Source: Dendrophyllia cribrosa (lineage: Eukaryota > Cnidaria > Anthozoa > Scleractinia > Dendrophylliidae). Taken from it: a DNA stretch of 64,000 nucleotides. The stretch lies in NCBI GenBank assembly GCA_024195265.1, contig JAJLRJ010000005.1:46457087-46521086 (forward strand). Direction: 5' to 3'. Positions within the stretch are counted from its first letter, which is position 1. Every line of letters starts with the position of its first letter. Made by a program: the position numbers and the translations under genes. The notes under the pieces are model-generated. The model saw only the letters and a program-made list of their open reading frames with translations, searched no databases and was not told where the DNA came from. Below are positions 12,630 through 24,970 of the stretch, one piece after another.

Positions 12630-12979
12630 TCTCTTGAGTTATTTATAGCGATCAATGTAGTCCTTTCAGAAGCCTTTTATCGATTCACATTGCAACGAAA
12701 ACATGTAAATACCGTGCAATGAACGCAGGACAGTCAAGAAAGTCGCCATTTTGTTTTTAAACTTAGTAACCAACCCCTTAGCCACGTAACCAGGCCATAA
12801 GTTCGTGAAATTCGGAAAAATTCACTCTTCAGTGAATGAATTTGTTGGTTCTTTCACGAAATTTGTTTTCTTTTAGCTCTAAGAAAGCTTTTCGAGTGAT
12901 ATCAGGGTCATTTATTTCACGTTTTGCACAATTAAGAACATTTCACGTGTCACAACATCCACGTGGTACAAACAACAAC
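12630..12979. promoter_or_regulatory. Shared bidirectional promoter interval, TBCK / probable AIMP1
   Basis: 350 bp separate the divergent start codons of TBCK (minus, ATG ending at 12629) and the probable AIMP1 (plus, ATG at 12980). The segment is single-copy-like and has GCGCTAAAGTAGCG-like and AACATGGCGGAC start contexts, but no clear TATA box. In vertebrates AIMP1 and TBCK are also head-to-head neighbours. The promoter function is inferred from the arrangement. Confidence 0.55.
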
Positions 12980-13269
12980 ATGGCGGACGGTGGTGTTCTT
13001 GTCGAAGAGTATTCTAAACGCGCTAAAGTAGCGGTGGGTTTCAAATTTTCCTTTAAAAGCCAACTAAAGAAAAGTTATCTTAAGCTGTTCTTCATATTTT
13101 TTGGTAGGAGGATGAAGTTGTGAGTTTGAAGAGGAAGATTGAAGCATTGCAGAATCAGATTGGCTCAGCCGCGGAACAGGATGAAAACGAAAGCGCCGGT
13201 GACCCTGAGCTAGACAAGCTTCTTTCTGAGAACAGCAAGCTTAAATACCGAGTGGAAACGCTTAAACGA
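12980..13269 (+). CDS. AIMP1: Probable AIMP1 (aminoacyl-tRNA synthetase complex protein 1), first two coding exons
   Basis: Exon 12980-13033 (starts MADGGVLVEEYSKRAKVA; donor GTGGGT) joins in phase 0 to exon 13108-13269 (starts EDEVVSLKRKIEALQNQ, ends LLSENSKLKYRVETLKR; donor GTAAGA). The 72 residues form a charged N-terminal coiled coil like the leucine zipper by which AIMP1 joins the multisynthetase complex. The arginyl-tRNA synthetase N-terminus is similar and remains an alternative. Head-to-head placement with TBCK, known for AIMP1 in vertebrates, favours AIMP1. An ATG at 12836 in the same frame would add a 48-residue extension; I prefer 12980. Later exons must lie in or beyond the gap. 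Confidence 0.6.
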
Positions 13270-13529
13270 GTAAGATGATTTAGTTGTCACGTATAACAGT
13301 ATAACGTTATACGTGTGGAGGGGAGTTTAGGGGGGGGGGGGGGGGGGGGGGTTGGGGCAGTTTGGGAGGCAGGGTCTCCTCCCTGTACCCTTTGCGCAAG
13401 GTAGTTCCTTGTGTGTAGCTCCCGTCTTTTTGCACTTTTACGGCTACAAAACATTGTGCAATATATATTTTTTCTGTACCATATTTTTTTGTAATAAGCA
13501 CCCCGTCTCTAAAAGATGCTGCTCTAATC

Positions 13530-13760
13530 CCGGCGTATCACATCAAACGTTCGGTTTTCGAACTCAATCGTACTCAATCAAACTCTTTCGTTCGATTGAG
13601 TTGGATGGAGTTTGGTCATTGAACGAAATCGAACTCACAAAAAAAAAATAATTCGAATCGCACAAAATGGAACGTTCGATTTTCGAACTCAATGGAACTT
13701 AATCGAACGAAAGAGTTCGATTAAGTTTGGTCATCGAACGAAGTGGAAGTGGAAGTGTAT
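13530..13760. repeat. Inverted-repeat-rich TTCGAAC/GTTCGATT satellite-like tract
   Basis: Repeated and mutually complementary words (GTTCGATTTTCGAACTCAA, CTTTCGTTCGATTGAGT) can fold into several hairpins. A 9-A run interrupts it. It lies in the AIMP1 intron next to the piggyBac-like element. The mirror copy is at about 57860-58040. Confidence 0.6.
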
Positions 13761-13837
13761 TATATGAACTCCAGTTCGAGAAAAACTTGTCACACTCCAC
13801 AGCACTGACAGCACTGAGTCAATTTATCTCTTTTTAA

Positions 13838-14848
13838 CCCATTCGCTCCTACACCGGCCAAAACCGGCCGTACAATACTCCACTGCTTTAAAAAATTGCA
13901 ACTTTCTCAATCGCGCGAACATTGCCCTAACTAGCAGTTCTGAGCATTGACTAGAAAGTCCCTCAAATTGAGATACCCAATAAACACAAAAAAGTCAGCG
14001 ATTTTTGCAGAATATCAGCGTTTGAATTTGGACAATAACAAAAATGACCGTTTTTAACGTCATAGAAAAACAACAAAAATCACGTTTTTGCCTTTAGTTT
14101 TTTTTATTCAAATCATCATGGCAAACCCAAAAGTCAACATTCACAGCAAAATTCAGTCCTAGTCCTAGCTTAGCAGTGAATTTTTTTGCTCTTATTCGTT
14201 GCTCGGGCCGAGCTCTAGCCTCTCGTTCTAATGCATACTGACCTTGCCTCGATTTTCAATATCACCACCGCACTGCATGCTGGGAAAAAGCCAAAACGTT
14301 TGACAGCGTTCGATTCTTTCCGCACATATTTCATATTTATGCTAAGTCCACAGCCACTCCGACCCACCGCCGAAATTTCGCGCTTGTTGTATTCTCCTGT
14401 GGTTGCAACTTCCAAAATATGCCGCGGTAGGTCGAGAAATTCATCCAGAGTCGAGTCCCAAAGCCACTTCGTTTCCAGGCGGCCATTTTTCCAGTTCAAC
14501 GAGCAACGAGCCAAATTCGTAAACGAAGTACAACACCTAACTCGCTTCATTGAGAAGTGGACTCTGAACTACCTCCAAGCTTAATGATGCTCATCAGGCA
14601 GCTACTAAAGATGAAAAATGGCTGTGAACTTACCAAAAATCGTAGATAATTCATATTGGACCCTTTATTGCAAATCAACCAAGCAAAATGAGATCGTCAC
14701 AATGACGTTTCCAGTAAACTCGAGCCTTGAGTGTTTTAGAACAGCAGCACTTTCAATGGTAACTTTAAATATGGAGTCACGAAATCCTATGGGGCGTGTG
14801 AATGCAGAAAATCGCTCAAAAACGTAAAAATTCTCAGGAGTCAATGGG
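13838..14848 (+). mobile_element. piggyBac-like non-autonomous element with TTAA target sites
   Basis: A 1,011-bp unit flanked on both sides by TTAA (13834-13837 and 14849-14852). Ends are CCCATTCGCTCCTA and the imperfect reverse complement of CCCATTGACTCCTGA. TTAA duplication and CCC termini are the signature of piggyBac. The interior has an open stretch at 14231-14584 and its antisense shadow, but nothing resembling a transposase, so it is probably a MITE or a deletion derivative. The same insertion is in the mirror arm at 56772-57782, so it predates the split of the two copies. Confidence 0.7.
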
Positions 14849-14852
14849 TTAA

Positions 14853-16140
14853 TGATGTTTCAAACGATTTAATTTACAAAAGTGAAATTTCCTTTGAGGA
14901 AGAAGATCAAGAGTGCAAATATTTTCGGCTGTTGAATAGATCAAGCACCAGTCGGGAATTTATAATTGCAAGCGGCAGCTAAGTATGAGTTCGAAGTAAA
15001 TGGTGTGCCATTTGAAAAATGCCTAAGCAAATAAATTTTCAAGTCTAATTGCATTCCTTAAAACAAATGTTTTCGCCTGTTCTGTAACGATTTCTAGTGT
15101 TTTTTGTGAGCAGAACTTTGGTTCTTTCATAAACGTGACTGAAGCTTGTGTGCATACGTGCTCAGGGATGTGACCTCAGGTCCCTCGGGACTAAACAGAG
15201 TTATCTGCTAAAATGTAATTGGCTAGCTGTCACAATGTTTCATTTTCTCACCGCTCGTGTTACAAAAATAATAATTCAGTTCTTGTAAGAGCGGCAAAAA
15301 TTTTGGCAAGTATTCTATTTTACTGGATTGACAGCTTCGAAAATACTTCTTTTTCTTTGTCACTTGCAATTTTAGCTAGTTTTAAAAGCATTGTTTATCC
15401 AACAACACACGGTGATCTATGGTCGATGAAAACACGCATTAGGAAGCTCTCGTTGTCTGCTGAAATCAGGATGATAGTTCGGTACATGCAGTCGAGTCTA
15501 CAAAGCCACATTTATACTAAATGTTTTTTCATTTTGTAACAGATTTCCTACTTTGTCTTGTTTCAATCGCTGCTGTTGTAATCTGGATTATTGTACTGTA
15601 ATAAAATTGCGTGTTTATCAGAACCATGCAGAGTCGCTGAAGCAGAAATTTGATTCCTGATTGATGACCTGATGTGAGTGATCTCTCCTGTCTTGAGCTG
15701 AGCGGTGAACGTGGCGAAGGATGGAATCTACCCGTTAAAGAAAATTTTTGCTGTAGACATCTTTCTTTCGTATTTATTTAAAATGAAAAGGAAAATTGCC
15801 ATTGGTATGTTTTGCTATGGAATCATTTATTTTAAGACCTTGAGGTGGTTAACAGGATGTTGCCTTGAAGATTCTTGTCATGTTTGCCTATAAACGAGAA
15901 TGACCGAGGGTAAGCTTGAAATATAAAATGTCTATGACTAATATTACCGAGACCAACCTTTCACATGCAAATTAAGTTTATTTTAGCACTTTCACGGGTC
16001 GTTTAATTTCTGACACTAGCATAAACGAGGAAAACATCGCTCCCGTGGGGGGAGCAGCGGTTGTCATCACCAGACCGCGACTCTAATTTATGAGCAAATT
16101 TATTACGAATAATAATGTGGAAACGAGCTAGGGTGATAAG
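14853..16140. other. Non-coding AT-rich stretch, no gene recognised
   Basis: Intronic or 3' flank of the probable AIMP1. Open stretches at 15219-15539 and 15705-15893 show no recognisable domain, and the second is not collinear in the mirror copy. I see no tRNA, promoter or exon I can support. Confidence 0.5.
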
Positions 16141-16149
16141 CTATTGGCG

Positions 16150-16265
16150 AAATAAACGAAGAACATTTTTGAACAAGCGTTTAAACGCGTTGAAAAAGTG
16201 TTTAAATGCGTTAAAATAGTGTTTAAACGCGTATATAAAGTGTTTAAATGCGTTAATTTCCCTTC
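16150..16265. repeat. GTTTAAACGCGT tandem repeat at contig end
   Basis: Four to five tandem units of about 24 bp built on GTTTAAA(C/T)GCGTT lie just before the contig breaks into Ns. The mirror copy is at 55350-55450. Such a repeat may have stopped the assembly. Confidence 0.7.
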
Positions 16266-16307
16266 GTTAAAACACTTTAAACACCATTACGGAAATTCAC
16301 CTTTGAC

Positions 16308-16807
16308 NNNNNNNNNNNNNNNNNNNNNNNNNNNNNNNNNNNNNNNNNNNNNNNNNNNNNNNNNNNNNNNNNNNNNNNNNNNNNNNNNNNNNNNNNNNNN
16401 NNNNNNNNNNNNNNNNNNNNNNNNNNNNNNNNNNNNNNNNNNNNNNNNNNNNNNNNNNNNNNNNNNNNNNNNNNNNNNNNNNNNNNNNNNNNNNNNNNNN
16501 NNNNNNNNNNNNNNNNNNNNNNNNNNNNNNNNNNNNNNNNNNNNNNNNNNNNNNNNNNNNNNNNNNNNNNNNNNNNNNNNNNNNNNNNNNNNNNNNNNNN
16601 NNNNNNNNNNNNNNNNNNNNNNNNNNNNNNNNNNNNNNNNNNNNNNNNNNNNNNNNNNNNNNNNNNNNNNNNNNNNNNNNNNNNNNNNNNNNNNNNNNNN
16701 NNNNNNNNNNNNNNNNNNNNNNNNNNNNNNNNNNNNNNNNNNNNNNNNNNNNNNNNNNNNNNNNNNNNNNNNNNNNNNNNNNNNNNNNNNNNNNNNNNNN
16801 NNNNNNN
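16308..16807. other. Assembly gap (500 N)
   Basis: Exactly 500 Ns, the size commonly used for a scaffold gap of unknown length. The sequence on the two sides is unrelated, so order and orientation across it are not proven. Confidence 0.97.
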
Positions 16808-16830
16808 AGATATTACTTTTGTAAACGTAG

Positions 16831-19026
16831 ATGGCGCCTTCAGAAAGCGTTTTACTCTCCTGAAAGCACTGGGGCAACTGGCTGCTCAGGAATCACGTGC
16901 CTAGACATGTTTCCCATGTGCGCATGCTGTAAGCCAACTACTGAGAGCTTAAATCGACCTTTGACCTTAGAAGATCTTTCTGGCATGGCACCAGAATACA
17001 TCTGTAATGTGACTGTTCACGAATGGAGAATGAAGCCCTCTCCGAGGTAACAGTTGTATTTTACTCAATTTATATCTTGGTGAAAAAATAGCTTCAGGCA
17101 AAGCTCACAAAAACAGTACAACCATCAGGAGGCATTTTAGTGTACTGCTTTAATTTATTACTCGAAGACAATGTAATAGTTTTTAAATATTAGAATAGAC
17201 AAATTTTTAAAACAAAGTATGTTAACCGTTACCACTTTTCTTTGAGATAATAACCTTCTTTAGCCTGTGCTGTAGGAGTAAACTGGGAGGCGAGGTCGAG
17301 GGCCTTTCTCCCCAATCCTCCTTCCCCCCTCCCACCTTCTCTCCACGTTTAAGCGAGTATTTTCACAGGTTAGCATAGTTTAAGGAAATATAATTGTCGT
17401 TGAATAAAGTTAATAACTTAACGATTTCCCACTGCATGTCACTTCATTTTCTTGTATTTATTTTGTCATACAGAGAGCCGTCATTCTCCCTTTTCACAAT
17501 GGCTCCCTCAGGAATGGAAAGAATTGACAATATTTCGGGTAAAAACCGGTTTGAAAATCGGCTGCATCCCAGAGACGTCAAATTATCTGAAGCCATGGCA
17601 ACGTCCGCAGCTGTTGTGTCGTTCCACATGGGCGAATTTGAGGGTGATATTGATCCAGTGCAGAGCTTGCAGATAATACTTGGATTAGGAATGGGAAAAT
17701 CCATAGCTGCTGAGCCCAATCGATGCCATGGATTCCCTAGAACGGTATTGCATTTGATTAAGTTGTAGTAGAACTGGATGTATCAATAGGGTGGTTAGAT
17801 TATAATAATAACTCTATTTGAGGCTCAAAATTTTCCAGCCAGCACAGCTACTCTTTTAAATCGGAGAGACTATCTATAGAGTAAGTAAGTAAAATAAACT
17901 AACTGTATTAGAGTGCTTTCACAAAACCCGTGAAATAGATATTAGACAAGTAGACATTATAAGATACTAACTCCATTGTTTTCGTTTGTTTACTTTTGAG
18001 TACTAGACAATAAATGTTTGATTTTGTTGAACGGGAAATCACTCTAACTTAACAAACCAATAGATCATTTTACAGTTTCTACTTAGTAACCTGGGCTGGT
18101 TGTTCAAAGCGCGGTTAAGCTAACCCAGGGTTAGCATCAATTTGATTCCAGTTAAAATAATTAATCAATGGAGATTTTTCTTAAGTATTTTTGCCCTTTA
18201 GTGTCGTTTCTGACTTGTCTTCGCATGTAACTTATAATTAGCTTTTGAAAACACTTCTAAGAAGAGAAATTAAGTCCTCAGTTAAGTTTTAATCCTGGGT
18301 TAGCGTTAACCGGCTTTCGTACAACCGGGCCCTGGTCTTTGTGTGTAATTGAGGCTGAAGTTGACCTTGTTTTGATTGAAACCTTTCCTCTTTTCAGATG
18401 TAAATCATGTTGTTCTTATGCTAATAACCTAATACAATAAACTAACACTACCTAACACAATACATCACAACACAGTCGTTGTACACGAGCCATGACCCAC
18501 AAAATACTCTTGAGTTACTGATTAGATAAGATTGGCAATGTGTGTCTTTCTTATTGCCGCGTTTCTAAAGCTGCATATGGAGGATGAGACTTAGTCGATA
18601 ACTGAATTTTGACCAATGGAAAGGGCCCAAAGTATGTCAATGCGGAGTTCCACTGTATCATCACAAATTTAAATTATTCATGTACAAGTGTGCAAGTGTA
18701 GAACGAAATGTCTGAAGCGATATAGTACGATTATACCAACTTTGTTTTAGTTATTTATTCAGTCCTTGGTGCACTTATAGTTTTGCTTATTGAGGATATT
18801 TCTTGAAGTGTTTTTTATTGTATTTTTTTATAGGTTATCACTTTTGTCATTCAACTTATTTTGGTGTTTCCAATTATCGTCCTTCCCATGATCCCATTGT
18901 TGGGTGGGAGCGAGGCCTGGAACGAGAGAGCCGTGATTTTTTTTCTTGTGTTCTTTGCTTGCTGACGTTCATTGCCATGTTACCAACGGGTGCAGAAAAT
19001 CCCGGATGTTTGGAAACGTTTGTCAG
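16831..19026 (+). pseudogene. Patatin-like phospholipase exons 2-4, frameshifted copy in the left palindrome arm
   Basis: Exons 16831-17046, 17474-17744 and 18834-19026 mirror the intact minus-strand exons. Exon 4 is 193 nt instead of 194: a single base is missing near 18955 (GTGTTCTTTGC against GTGTTCTTCTGC), which shifts the frame and creates a TGA within the membrane segment. Exon 1 is absent because the contig begins just before exon 2. The deletion could be a true null allele or a sequencing error next to the T-run. Confidence 0.75.
18090..18335. mobile_element. MITE in phospholipase intron 3 (left arm)
   Basis: Starts CTGGTTGTTCAAAGCGCGG and TTAAGCTAACCC, ends GGGTTAGCGTTAACCGGC and GTACAACCGGGCCC, which are imperfect inverted ends. 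No coding capacity. The mirror copy is at about 20047-20290. It accounts for the middle of the 1.1-kb intron; the rest of that intron is plain AT-rich sequence. Confidence 0.55.
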
Positions 19027-19346
19027 GTATTTATTCCCAATAAATCCAACTGCCTTCTAACTAAAATTTACAATAGTTGAAAACGGCAAACTGATCCTTA
19101 CGGCAAAGAGAAGAGATTGAGACAGATGAAAATAAAAAACAAACAGTTGAATATATTTGTCCGATATTTCGCTTTGCAAGACAAACCCTCTACGGGGGCA
19201 AACCGATCGGGCAAATATATTCAACTGTTAATTTTTTTATCTCACTTCTGTCTCAATCTCTTCTCTTTGCCGTAAGGATCAGTTTGCCGTTTTCAACTAT
19301 TGTAAATTTTAGTTAGAAGGCAGTTGGATTTATTGGGAATAAATAC

Positions 19347-22300
19347 CTGACAAACGTTTCCAAACATCCGGGATTTTCTGCACCCGTTGGTAACATGGCA
19401 ATGAACGTCAGCAAGCAGAAGAACACAAGAAAAAAAATCACGGCTCTCTCGTTCCAGGCCTCGCTCCCACCCAACAATGGGATCATGGGAAGGACGATAA
19501 TTGGAAACACCAAAATAAGTTGAATGACAAAAGTGATAACCTATAAAAAAATACAATAAAAAACACTTCAAGAAATATCCTCAATAAGCAAAACTATAAG
19601 TGCACCAAGGACTGAATAAATAACTAAAACAAAGTTGGTATATATCGTACTATATATCGCTTCAGACATTTCGTTCTACACTTGCACACTTGTACATGAA
19701 TAATTTAAATTTGTGATGATACAGTGGAACTCCGCATTGACATACTTTGGGCCTTTCCATTGGTCAAAATTCAGTTATCGACTAAGTCTTCATCCTCCAT
19801 ATGCAGCTTTAGAAACGCGGCAATAAGAAAGACACACATTGCCAATCTTATCTAATCAGTAACTCAAGAGTATTTTTGTGGGTCATGGCTCGTGTACAAC
19901 GACTGTGTTGTGATGTATTGTGTTAGGTAGTGTTAGGTTGTATTGTATTAGGTTATTAGCATAAGAACAACATGATTTACATCTGAAAAGAGGAAAGGTT
20001 TCAATCAAAACAAGGTCAACTTCAGCCTCAATTACACACAAAGACCAGGGCCCGGTTGTACGAAAGCCGGTTAACGCTAACCCAGGATTAAAACTTAACT
20101 GAGGACTTAATTTCTCTTCTTAGAAGTGTTTTCAAAAGCTAATTATAAGTTACATGCGAAGACAAGTCAGAAACGACACTAAAGGGCAAAAATACTTAAG
20201 AAAAATCTCCATTGATTAATTATTTAACTGGAATCAAATTGATGCTAACCCTGGGTTAGCTTAACCGCGCTTTGAACAACCAGGCCCAGGTTACTAAGTA
20301 GAAACTGTAAAATGATCTATTGGTTTGTTAAGTTAGAGTGATTTCCCGTTCAACAAAATCAAACATTTATTGTCTAGTACTCAAAAGTAAACAAACGAAA
20401 ACAATGGAGTTAGTATCTTATAATGTCTACTTGTCTAATATCTATTTCACGGGTTTTGTGAAAGCACTCTAATACAGTTAGTTATATTTTACTTACTTAC
20501 TCTATAGATAGTCTCTCCGATTTAAAAGAGTAGCTGTGCTGGCTGGAAAATTTTGAGCCTCAAATAGAGTTATTATTATAATCTAACCACCCTATTGATA
20601 CATCCAGTTCTACTACAACTTAATCAAATGCAATACCGTTCTAGGGAATCCATGGCATCGATTGGGCTCAGCAGCTATGGATTTTCCCATTCCTAATCCA
20701 AGTATTATCTGCAAGCTCTGCACTGGATCAATATCACCCTCAAATTCGCCCATGTGGAACGACACAACAGCTGCGGACGTTGCCATGGCTTCAGATAATT
20801 TGACGTCTCTGGGATGCAGCCGATTTTCAAACCGGTTTTTACCCGAAATATTGTCAATTCTTTCCATTCCTGAGGGAGCCATTGTGAAAAGGGAGAATGA
20901 CGGCTCTCTGTATGACAAAATAAATACAAGAAAATGAAGTGACATGCAGTGGGAAATCGTTAAGTTATTAACTTTATTCAACGACAATTATATTTCCTTA
21001 AACTATGCTAACCTGTGAAAATACTCGCTTAAACGTGGAGAGAAGGTGGGAGGGGGGAAGGAGGATTGGGGAGAAAGGCCCTCGACCTCGCCTCCCAGTT
21101 TACTCCTACAGCACAGGCTAAAGAAGGTTATTATCTCAAAGAAAAGTGGTAACGGTTAACATACTTTGTTTTAAAAATTTGTCTATTCTAATATTTAAAA
21201 ACTATTACATTGTCTTCGAGTAATAAATTAAAGCAGTACACTAAAATGCCTCCTGATGGTTGTACTGTTTTTGTGAGCTTTGCCTGAAGCTATTTTTTCA
21301 CCAAGATATAAATTGAGTAAAATACAACTGTTACCTCGGAGAGGGCTTCATTCTCCATTCGTGAACAGTCACATTACAGATGTATTCTGGTGCCATGCCA
21401 GAAAGATCTTCTAAGGTCAAAGGTCGATTTAAGCTCTCAGTAGTTGGCTTACAGCATGCGCACATGGGAAACATGTCTAGGCACGTGATTCCTGAGCAGC
21501 CAGTTGCCCCAGTGCTTTCAGGAGAGTAAAACGCTTTCTGAAGGCGCCATCTACGTTTACAAAAGTAATATCTTATTTATACAAACTAAGCTATAAAAAA
21601 GGAACAGTTTTAATTAAATTTTGCTGTACCTTATAGTAGCATGTGTGGGTTCTGGGTCATTAAATAGTCCAAGACTACAGACAGCTATTGAAAAAAATAG
21701 ATCCGCGAAGCGTACATGTGTCTACCCGTCACTTATTAATTGTTTCTAAACTTCACGAGGCGTGTTCGAGCTAACTTGATTGATAATTGAAATTAGTGAT
21801 GTCGCCCATACGTCACTAATTCGAGAATTCACGTTTAACATCCATGATGTACTTCATGTAGTACGAGCAACCTCAAAACTCATCTTATATGAAGTATAGA
21901 GTGGAATCAGGTTGCAGCATAGTGTCTTCCCGATTCCCGAGGTTGACGCAAAGATGGTCATTACATATATATATATATAGCATAACTTCCTGTTATCGCA
22001 GACACCTGTTTCATATCTTTTACGTTTTGCTGATTTATTTTGTCTCAATGAATTAAAAACCCTCCAAGTGAGTATATTGACGCCTGCCTAGCAACAATTA
22101 ACACTCTCATAAAAACGTCAAAACGAGATTGCGAACACATGGATTTTATCCAATACAGATAAAAGAAAAGAAATTAATTATGGCCCAGATCACATAAATC
22201 AAATACGGCCTCTTATAGAAAATTACAAAATTTACTGTTGTTGCAAGAACTAATCAGGACACGAAAAAAAAAGGTCATTTTTTTGGAAACCGGCACAAGT

Positions 22301-23349
22301 TGTAAAATACATGATACAGGTCGCAACGTAAATCGCAACTTCCGAGTATAAAAATACTCAACAATGCAACTGACTGATGATTACCTGTTGAAGGTATGGA
22401 TGACATTCATTTGAAGCGTTCCAACAAAAGGATTTAGCCAGATCAACATTCCAGAAATCCACATCAACAAAGCGAATCTCTTATCATTGTACTCCACAAA
22501 CAGAACGTCTGTTTTATAAACCCTCCACTTGACGGCGTAAGCGTAAAGATAGATGATCATAGCTAATGATGCTTTATCTCTTAAAGGAGGTATACCCAGC
22601 CACAAGAAAATACTAAGAACAAGTATCAGGGCATTTAACCATAACGGAGTGACAACAATATACTCCTCTATAAACCATGGAAGAAACACCATTGCAAAGG
22701 TGAACCCTGTTATGTTAAAAAGAATTTTAGCGAATGGTTTTAGAGTAGGCCCAGCTACTTTGTTGATGACATAAAAGAGAAGGAACAAAACGAAAAGAAA
22801 AGCAAATGTCATGAAAGTGAAGTACATTTCTGGACCTAACGTGGGTACACATTCGATTACATTTGTCATGTTCAAAAGCTCAGCAACTTCGGAGTTATTA
22901 GCGATCTCAGATGAAGAAAAGTTGTGTGTTTTTTCATCAGGGCATGTGAACGGATCTCGCAGCAAATTACCAAAGAAATAGTCGATTAGATAAGCCGTTG
23001 GAAAAGCGAAACCAAACCAGTTAACACAAGAAAGTATTACAGAAACAAAGACAACAACAAACAGAAGAAAAATCGTGTCAACAACGCCTTGCAAAGGATT
23101 TTGCCAGTCGCATATAACACCAATCCTCTTGCGCATGTGATCAAAGAATTCTTTATGCCATCTTGGATCGTCTTTTTGTTCGTTGCGGTACTTCCAGTCC
23201 AAGTAAGCCGTCCCTGTGTAACCGCCCCCGGACACACAGCTGAGGTAGTCTGGAACGACCCCCCTTTGTAACAGTCTGCGCAGAACCCCAGAGCAGAGTG
23301 CCGCTGACCGAACACCGCCGCCAGAAAACGCCACACCGGTTTTACTCAT
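19347..23349 (-). CDS. Membrane patatin-like phospholipase, exons 1-4 (incomplete 3' end)
   Basis: Exons 22385-23349, 21335-21550, 20637-20907 and 19347-19540, all with GT/AG borders and matching phases. Exon 1 opens with the patatin oxyanion motif SGGGVRSAAL followed by the nucleophile region LSCVSGGGYTG; the catalytic Ser is in CVSGG. Then come at least five hydrophobic segments (around residues 90-115, 120-140, 185-205, 215-235, 240-260). Exon 3 has LSEAMATSAA, the patatin alpha-helix motif near the active-site Asp. Exon 4 adds two further membrane segments. The catalytic Asp (DG) exon is not reached. Such proteins are predicted membrane lipid hydrolases; the substrate is unknown. Upstream of the ATG is an acceptor-like TTCAG at about 23369, so a further 5' exon is possible. 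Confidence 0.75.
20047..20290. mobile_element. MITE in phospholipase intron 3 (right arm)
   Basis: Reverse-complement copy of the element at 18090-18335 with the same GGGCCCGGTTGTACG and CAACCAGGCCC ends and a few substitutions. Confidence 0.5.
21551..22384. other. Phospholipase intron 1
   Basis: AT-rich intron between exon 1 and exon 2, with a short TA repeat at 21966-21979. No nested gene or recognisable element. Confidence 0.6.
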
Positions 23350-23369
23350 TTTGTGATGGACTTCGGTCC

Positions 23370-24964
23370 TGAATTTCTATAAATTGGGAAACACTGTGGG
23401 AAAAAAACGACAGCAAATGAATTCTTCTAAAAACGTAATGGCAGGGTCGATACGAGGTAAATTTAACTCCACTGATCCAATTAATTTTTCTACTTTCAAT
23501 TCCAATTTTCGATCCCAAATTCTCTCCCAATTTTTATCCCTTATTCCGCAAAAAAAGGTTTTAAGCACTCCAATTCAAATGTTTGATCTTGTAGTGAACT
23601 AATAAATTTTATCCTTGTTGGTGATGTAACTGTGAATTTGTGCTTATAAAGTCCATTTTAATTTTATACTTTTTTGTATAACGATAAAGCGGCCAAATGA
23701 GTAGTAACACTGAGTTGGAGAGAAACTTGCTCATTTCAGTGTTATTTTAGATTCTAACAGCCGTGTTAAATGCTGAAATCCTTCGTTTTCAATCCGCTTC
23801 AAACAATGTTTAGGAACATTTTTAAGGAGCATGAAATATAATTATTAGAAGACATATTTAGGAAATCGAGCTCCTTCGTTTTCCCCAGATTGAGCGGTTT
23901 AACCTTTGAACAGTTTCATTCAGCTTCGCCAAGGAAAACTGCGACACACGGCAACATTTTTTGCGCTTTCAATATTTGCTTTACTTGGCTCAGAGCCACC
24001 TTAAATGTGCGAAAATTTATGGTGGCTCTGAATCTCTTCCCAAGAATTTTTGTAAACTTTGCAAAAAGTTGTATCTCAACATGCTAATTAAAATTCGATA
24101 GTAAAAAAGGGGAGTCACCATGCTCGATTTTAAGTTATAAACAATTAAAGATACAATTAAGGGTGTCTTTAACAGGTTATACTGTTACTATGGTTAACTG
24201 TTACGTCTAACGATGACCTTAACTTGTTCAACAATGACTGGGTATTTGTTTGATACCATTATCCTCAGTAGCACTAACTGATGAATAGTGGTAGTATTGA
24301 TCCATCAAATTATAAGCGATGGTGAAATGATGGGAACTATTGTGACCCACCTTACATGAAGTATTTCGTACAAATGTATACATATCGAAAAAATATCGCA
24401 TAAAATACTCCCGGGATAAAAATATACAAGTAGTTGGTGAGGCTTGACATGGCTTGACATGTGGCGTTGTTTTGCCAAACCATTTCGTTGACCACATTTA
24501 AATCATTTCGATAACAAAACATTCTTTGCGAGTTGTTGCTTCAAAGTGATGAAATCGGTAAAAACAAAAAAGTTCAGTCAAATCACCCTCTATTAAGCAG
24601 TCACTTAACAATTCGCAGAAATCGATGACCATACTTACTGTAAACTTGCCTCTTTTATGCGGTCACCTATAATAAGCGGACGCGGTTACCGTTTAAACTT
24701 CCCAATTTGCTAATTTTATTGTATTTCGCCTCTATTAAACGGTCACATAGTTCATGGTCACGAATAATGCTCATTATTATACATTGGTGTCACTAGCTCG
24801 ATTTTGATTGGCTATAAGCACGTAGCTAATTATTGCTTGCTGTTTCTGTTACGTCATACCTACAGACAATGAATTTTTATATATGTAGAAGTGACGTCAT
24901 ACCTACAGACAATAGTTTTATGCATGCAGAAGTAACGTAAGTTGTTTACTTACAAGTTGACTGC
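23370..24964. other. Intergenic stretch between phospholipase exon 1 and the Polinton
   Basis: AT-rich and non-coding. It has a short inverted repeat around 23700-23750 (AACACTGAGTT / TTCAGTGTTAT), another at 23975-24025 (GAGCCACC / GGTGGCTC) and a GGTCAC/GCGGAC MITE remnant at 24585-24765. Repeated ACGTCATACCTACAGACAA words occur at 24850-24910. Confidence 0.5.
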
Positions 24965-24970
24965 TGTGCA
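24965..24970. repeat. Left target-site duplication of the Polinton (TGTGCA)
   Basis: Six bases immediately before AGTAGTATAG, identical to the six after the right terminus. Confidence 0.93.

Larger units (their letters stand above)
16808..21573. repeat. Large near-perfect palindrome (two 2.35-kb arms)
   Basis: Left arm 16808-19159 and right arm 19212-21573 are reverse complements with scattered substitutions and small indels. The loop is 52 bp (19160-19211) and resembles a Penelope end fragment (TCCGATATTTCGC...). Both arms hold phospholipase exons 2-4. The left arm starts exactly at the gap. It is either a real inverted duplication or two haplotypes joined head to head. Confidence 0.9.

Noticed and set aside
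14231..14584. 117-codon ORF within the piggyBac-like element, kept in both arms
   Set aside because: No transposase motif, and the antisense frame is equally open. Conservation between arms only reflects recent shared origin.
16198..16877. ORFs spanning the N gaps
   Set aside because: The translation is almost all X from Ns; they carry no information.
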